From Ramlibacter sp. (lineage in GTDB: Bacteria > Pseudomonadota > Gammaproteobacteria > Burkholderiales > Burkholderiaceae_C), in NCBI GenBank assembly GCA_023701085.1, contig JAMPXR010000087.1, positions 1 through 8,711 on the forward strand: 8,711 bases of DNA, written 5' to 3'. Shown here one piece after another: positions 6,396 to 8,711 of the stretch. Every line of letters begins with the position of its first letter. The first letter of the stretch is position 1. Position numbers and translations under genes: made by a program. The notes beneath the pieces were generated by a model. That model saw only the letters and a program-made list of their open reading frames with translations. It had not been told where the DNA came from and did no database searches.

Positions 6396-7358
6396 TCAAC
6401 GGAACTGGAACCGCGGCGTCGGATTGGTCGCCGAAGGATTGTTCGAACCGTGCACTTGCGTGTGGCAGTTGGTGCAAGAGCGTCCCTGCCAGATGTTGAC
6501 CACGTTCTTGCCGCCGGTGCTGCCGGTGATGGCGGAAGAGAGCTGTCCCGGCGCGGCGGGCGGGAAGACGCCGGGCTGGCCGCCCACGGCGCCCACGCCG
6601 CCGGCCACGTGCGGCGTGTGGCACTGCTGGCACAGCATGGGTGGCCGCGTCTTGAGCATGCCGGCCACCGTGCTGCCGTGCGGGTTGTGGCAGATCGCGC
6701 AGTCTTCCATGACGGGTTCGTGGTTGTGCACGAACGGGCCGCGCTTTTCCGCGTGGCAGCCGTAGCAGGTCATGTTGGTGCTGTCACGCTTGGCGAGTTT
6801 CTGGCCCGTCGAACCGTGCACGTTGTGGCAGTCCGAGCAGGACATCTTGCCTTCGGGCACGGGATGGTGCGAAGGCCGCGCGAACTGCGTGCGCTGTTCC
6901 TTGTGGCAGGTCAGGCACACGTCGGTTTGCGTGACGCGGGCCAGCGCCCGGTCCTGGTTGGTGTGGTTCTTGTGGCAGGTGGCGCAGGCCACGTCGGCCA
7001 CCTCGTGCTGGCTGCCGCCCCACAGCGCGCGCTTCGCGTCTTTCTGGTGGCAGGTCAGGCAGGCGCCATTGAGTTCGCCGGTGGGCTTGTTGGCCTTGCG
7101 GCCGAACAACCGGTCCGGCGGATTGCCCGAGGGCTTGGCCGCATGGGCCGTGCTGGGACCATGGCAGGTCACGCAAGTGGGGGTGCGGGAATCGCTCGCA
7201 ACAGCGTGCGCATGGCGGCTGTTGTCCGGCAAGTCTTCTTCGTCGTGGCATTTCACGCAGGCGGCCGAAGCCGCCGCGTCCACGTTGGCCGCGCTCACGG
7301 TCGCGACCAACCCGAAAAGTCCCAAGGCGACGGCCGCCAACGCTCGCTTGATACCCAT
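6396..7358 (-). CDS. mtrA: Periplasmic decaheme cytochrome c, MtrA/DmsE/PioA family
   Basis: MtrA accepts electrons in the periplasm and conducts them through the MtrB barrel to the surface cytochrome. The 320-residue protein (Shewanella MtrA 333) has a signal peptide with probable cleavage near VSA-ANV (about residue 23). It has exactly ten CxxCH motifs, beginning at C34, C62, C100, C125, C148, C174, C198, C220, C243 and C295. Spacing is 22-38 residues except for a 52-residue gap before the tenth heme, which holds a Gly/Pro-rich stretch (about 251-285). Family signatures include CSDCHNVHGS, EDCAICHNPHGS and CTNCHTQVHGSNNP near the C-terminus. ATG at 7358 has an AGGAG site 5 nt upstream. It sits between mtrC and mtrB in the usual conduit gene set. 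DmsE, serving an extracellular DMSO reductase, is the same family, but no dmsAB is nearby. Confidence 0.95.
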   Translation of the reverse strand: MGIKRALAAVALGLFGLVATVSAANVDAAASAACVKCHDEEDLPDNSRHAHAVASDSRTPTCVTCHGPSTAHAAKPSGNPPDRLFGRKANKPTGELNGACLTCHQKDAKRALWGGSQHEVADVACATCHKNHTNQDRALARVTQTDVCLTCHKEQRTQFARPSHHPVPEGKMSCSDCHNVHGSTGQKLAKRDSTNMTCYGCHAEKRGPFVHNHEPVMEDCAICHNPHGSTVAGMLKTRPPMLCQQCHTPHVAGGVGAVGGQPGVFPPAAPGQLSSAITGSTGGKNVVNIWQGRSCTNCHTQVHGSNNPSATNPTPRFQFR

Positions 7359-7394
7359 TCGATCTCCTCGGCCCCTCGGACCCTTAAGCGCAAC

Positions 7395-7427
7395 GCCGGC
7401 AGCCGGCTGTCAAGCCGTGCCGCCGGC
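7395..7427 (-). promoter_or_regulatory. Strong intercistronic hairpin between mtrC and mtrA
   Basis: The minus strand forms a 14-bp stem: nine pairs (GCCGGCGGC with GCTGCCGGC, one G-U), a single bulged A, then CGGCT pairing with AGCCG around a TGAC loop. It begins 13 nt after the mtrC stop codon and ends 36 nt before the mtrA ATG. No U tract follows, so it is not a typical terminator. A 3'-end stabiliser, processing site or partial attenuator that sets the mtrC:mtrAB ratio are the plausible roles. Confidence 0.6.
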
Positions 7428-7440
7428 CCCTGGTTACTTC

Positions 7441-8711
7441 TTACTTCTGGTCATGGACGATGTCCACGGCCTTGAACCCGATGCCGCTGGCATGGCAGTC
7501 GGCGCAGATTTCCTGGATCTGCAGCGACTCGGCCTGGGTCCGGTTGGCGAACGTGGCGCCGCCAAAGCTCGTCACGTGGCCCATGGCGGCGGGCGAATCG
7601 TGGCAGGCCGTGCAGCTGGCCGCCTTGGGCGAGATCACCAGCCATTTCATCGGATCGGTCACACCGGCCGGCTTGCTGACGACGGCGCCCAGCGTGCCGC
7701 GGTCGACCTTGTACGAGTTGTCGACGTGGCAGACGTTGCAATTGAGCCCCACGCCCGGCCATGCGACCTCGGCGGCGTAGTTCACCACGTTGCTGGCCAG
7801 CGGCGCGCCGCCGGTCTTCGAGGTGCCGTCCATGTTGAAAGCTCCCACCACCGTGTTGCCGTGCGTGAACGGATAGGTGCGCTTGGAGTTGCCGTGGATG
7901 CCGTGGATCATGCGCTTGAACTGGTACGACTCGTTCAGGTCCAGGCCGTTGGTCATCTTGGTGGACGACATGCGGTTCGGGTCGTGGCAGATCACGCAGG
8001 CTTCGACCGTGTTGCGCGCGCCGCTGTGGAACGCGTTGGCAAGCGTGTTGGAGCCTGAGGTCGTGCCCAGCGCGCCGTGGCACACGTTGCACTTGTCGTT
8101 GGAAACGACGGCCCGGCGCGGATTGAGCGTGCCGCTGAGGGCCACGTCCTTGTAGGTGTGCTGCACGACCACGTTGACGAGTTCACGCGGCGTCACTTCG
8201 GGCCGCGGATCGACGATCGCCTTCACCTGCAGCTTGGGCTCCTTGATCTGGCCGATGCTGACCACGCGGGCGGTGCCGAAGGCGACCGACACGGTCGTAT
8301 CCGCCGGCACCGAGATCTGCGCCGTGTAGTGGTTGGAGCCGTCGTTGGTACCGGTGTAGGCGAACACATTGGCGCCGTTGCCGCCGTTGTTGTAGGCGGA
8401 CCATTCGGTGGTTCCCGCCGGCTGGCCGGCCATGTTCTGGTACGCCAGGTAGAACCTGAGGTTGCCGAACTTGGTCTGGTTGCTGCAGGCGATCGTGCTG
8501 GTGCCCGTGCAATCCGGCGTGACCAGGTTGTAGGCGGCGTTGCCGTTGGTCGGGTCGGACAGGAAGTACTTGATCGTCACCTTGCGACTGGCGGCGTCGT
8601 ACGCGGCGCTCTCGATGTTCATCTTGTACTTGGCCGCGTTCTCTTCGTTCTGGTTCCAGTGCACGCGCTCGGGCGCGATGGCCGTGCCGGGCGCATGGCA
8701 TCCGGCGCACG
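7441..8711 (-). CDS. mtrC: OmcA/MtrC-family outer-surface decaheme cytochrome, C-terminal part (5' end beyond the window)
   Basis: This is the terminal reductase of the conduit, a surface-exposed multiheme cytochrome that passes electrons to minerals, electrodes or flavins. About 422 residues are visible; the signal/lipoprotein region and first hemes lie past the right edge. Six CxxCH motifs are seen: CAGCH at the edge (8709-8695), CNVCH (8091), CVICH (7998), CNVCH (7740), CTACH (7614) and CADCH (7506). The layout, one heme, then about 190 residues of heme-free beta-rich sequence, then five hemes, matches the family's pentaheme-beta-pentaheme architecture. The edge motif would therefore be heme 5. 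The beta domain contains a C-x7-C pair (8511 and 8487), near the C-x8-C disulfide of Shewanella MtrC domain III. A GTG at 8664 opens a long frame, but the frame continues upstream through the edge heme, so it is not the start. It ends in TAA, followed in frame by a second TAA two codons later. Confidence 0.92.
   Translation of the reverse strand, partial: CAGCHAPGTAIAPERVHWNQNEENAAKYKMNIESAAYDAASRKVTIKYFLSDPTNGNAAYNLVTPDCTGTSTIACSNQTKFGNLRFYLAYQNMAGQPAGTTEWSAYNNGGNGANVFAYTGTNDGSNHYTAQISVPADTTVSVAFGTARVVSIGQIKEPKLQVKAIVDPRPEVTPRELVNVVVQHTYKDVALSGTLNPRRAVVSNDKCNVCHGALGTTSGSNTLANAFHSGARNTVEACVICHDPNRMSSTKMTNGLDLNESYQFKRMIHGIHGNSKRTYPFTHGNTVVGAFNMDGTSKTGGAPLASNVVNYAAEVAWPGVGLNCNVCHVDNSYKVDRGTLGAVVSKPAGVTDPMKWLVISPKAASCTACHDSPAAMGHVTSFGGATFANRTQAESLQIQEICADCHASGIGFKAVDIVHDQK

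Noticed and set aside
7406..7411. TTGACA on the minus strand between mtrC and mtrA as a -35 box
   Set aside because: No -10-like hexamer is found 16-19 nt downstream, and the bases lie in the loop and upper stem of the hairpin, which explains them better.
4185..7475. A 1096-codon open frame on the plus strand opposite mtrB and mtrA
   Set aside because: It is antisense to two well-recognised genes, is rich in Arg/Ala/Gly/Val/His as expected of a GC-rich complement, and shows no family motifs. It is an antisense shadow.
6772..8058. A 428-codon plus-strand open frame across mtrA, the gap and mtrC
   Set aside because: It is antisense to the heme-binding genes and crosses the intercistronic hairpin without any plausible domain; composition is that of a shadow.
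7441..8711. CRISPR-like or tandem repeat explanation for recurring short motifs in the right half
   Set aside because: The recurrence is the TGC-N6-TGC-CAC pattern of CxxCH heme sites, irregularly spaced and coding; no repeat-spacer periodicity.

Overview
This window reads as a high-GC betaproteobacterial chromosome, probably Burkholderiales/Comamonadaceae (Rhodoferax-like). That placement is inferred from gene content (RquA plus an Mtr-type conduit plus E. coli-type FrdABC) and base composition, not from a marker gene. Every gene I can support lies on the minus strand, so the window is read from right to left. Coding density is very high and both ends cut through genes.

Right half (8711 to 4182), an extracellular electron transfer conduit in the order mtrC-mtrA-mtrB. 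It starts with the C-terminal part of an OmcA/MtrC-family outer-surface decaheme cytochrome (six heme motifs visible, the first lying on the window edge). Next is a complete periplasmic decaheme cytochrome of the MtrA/DmsE/PioA family (ten CxxCH), then a 731-residue MtrB/PioB-family outer-membrane beta-barrel. Together these form the barrel-sheathed heme wire that moves electrons across the outer membrane. An MtrC-type surface cytochrome points to reduction of extracellular acceptors (metal oxides, humics, electrodes) rather than Pio/Mto-type iron oxidation. A strong 33-nt hairpin separates mtrC from mtrA.

Middle (4181 to 3982), a 200-nt regulatory gap. It contains GC-rich hairpins after mtrB, a G8 tract, a perfect FNR/FixK-like dyad (TTGAC-N4-GTCAA), a weak -10 element placed exactly as a class II FNR promoter requires, and a U-rich leader.

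Left half (3981 to 1), a second transcription unit: a small secreted monoheme cytochrome c, rquA (rhodoquinone biosynthesis), then frdA, frdB and the start of frdC. FrdC matches the E. coli QFR membrane anchor, so frdD probably lies just beyond the left edge. RquA converts ubiquinone to low-potential rhodoquinone, which can drive fumarate reduction by FrdABCD.

Taken together the block looks like an anaerobic respiration island. One unit retunes the quinone pool and reduces fumarate; the adjacent unit exports electrons to the cell exterior. The monoheme cytochrome is a candidate periplasmic carrier, and no CymA/NapC-type quinol dehydrogenase is visible. The individual families are known. The notable points are the coupling of rhodoquinone synthesis, fumarate reductase and an Mtr conduit in one co-directional locus, and a predicted redox-responsive promoter between the halves.
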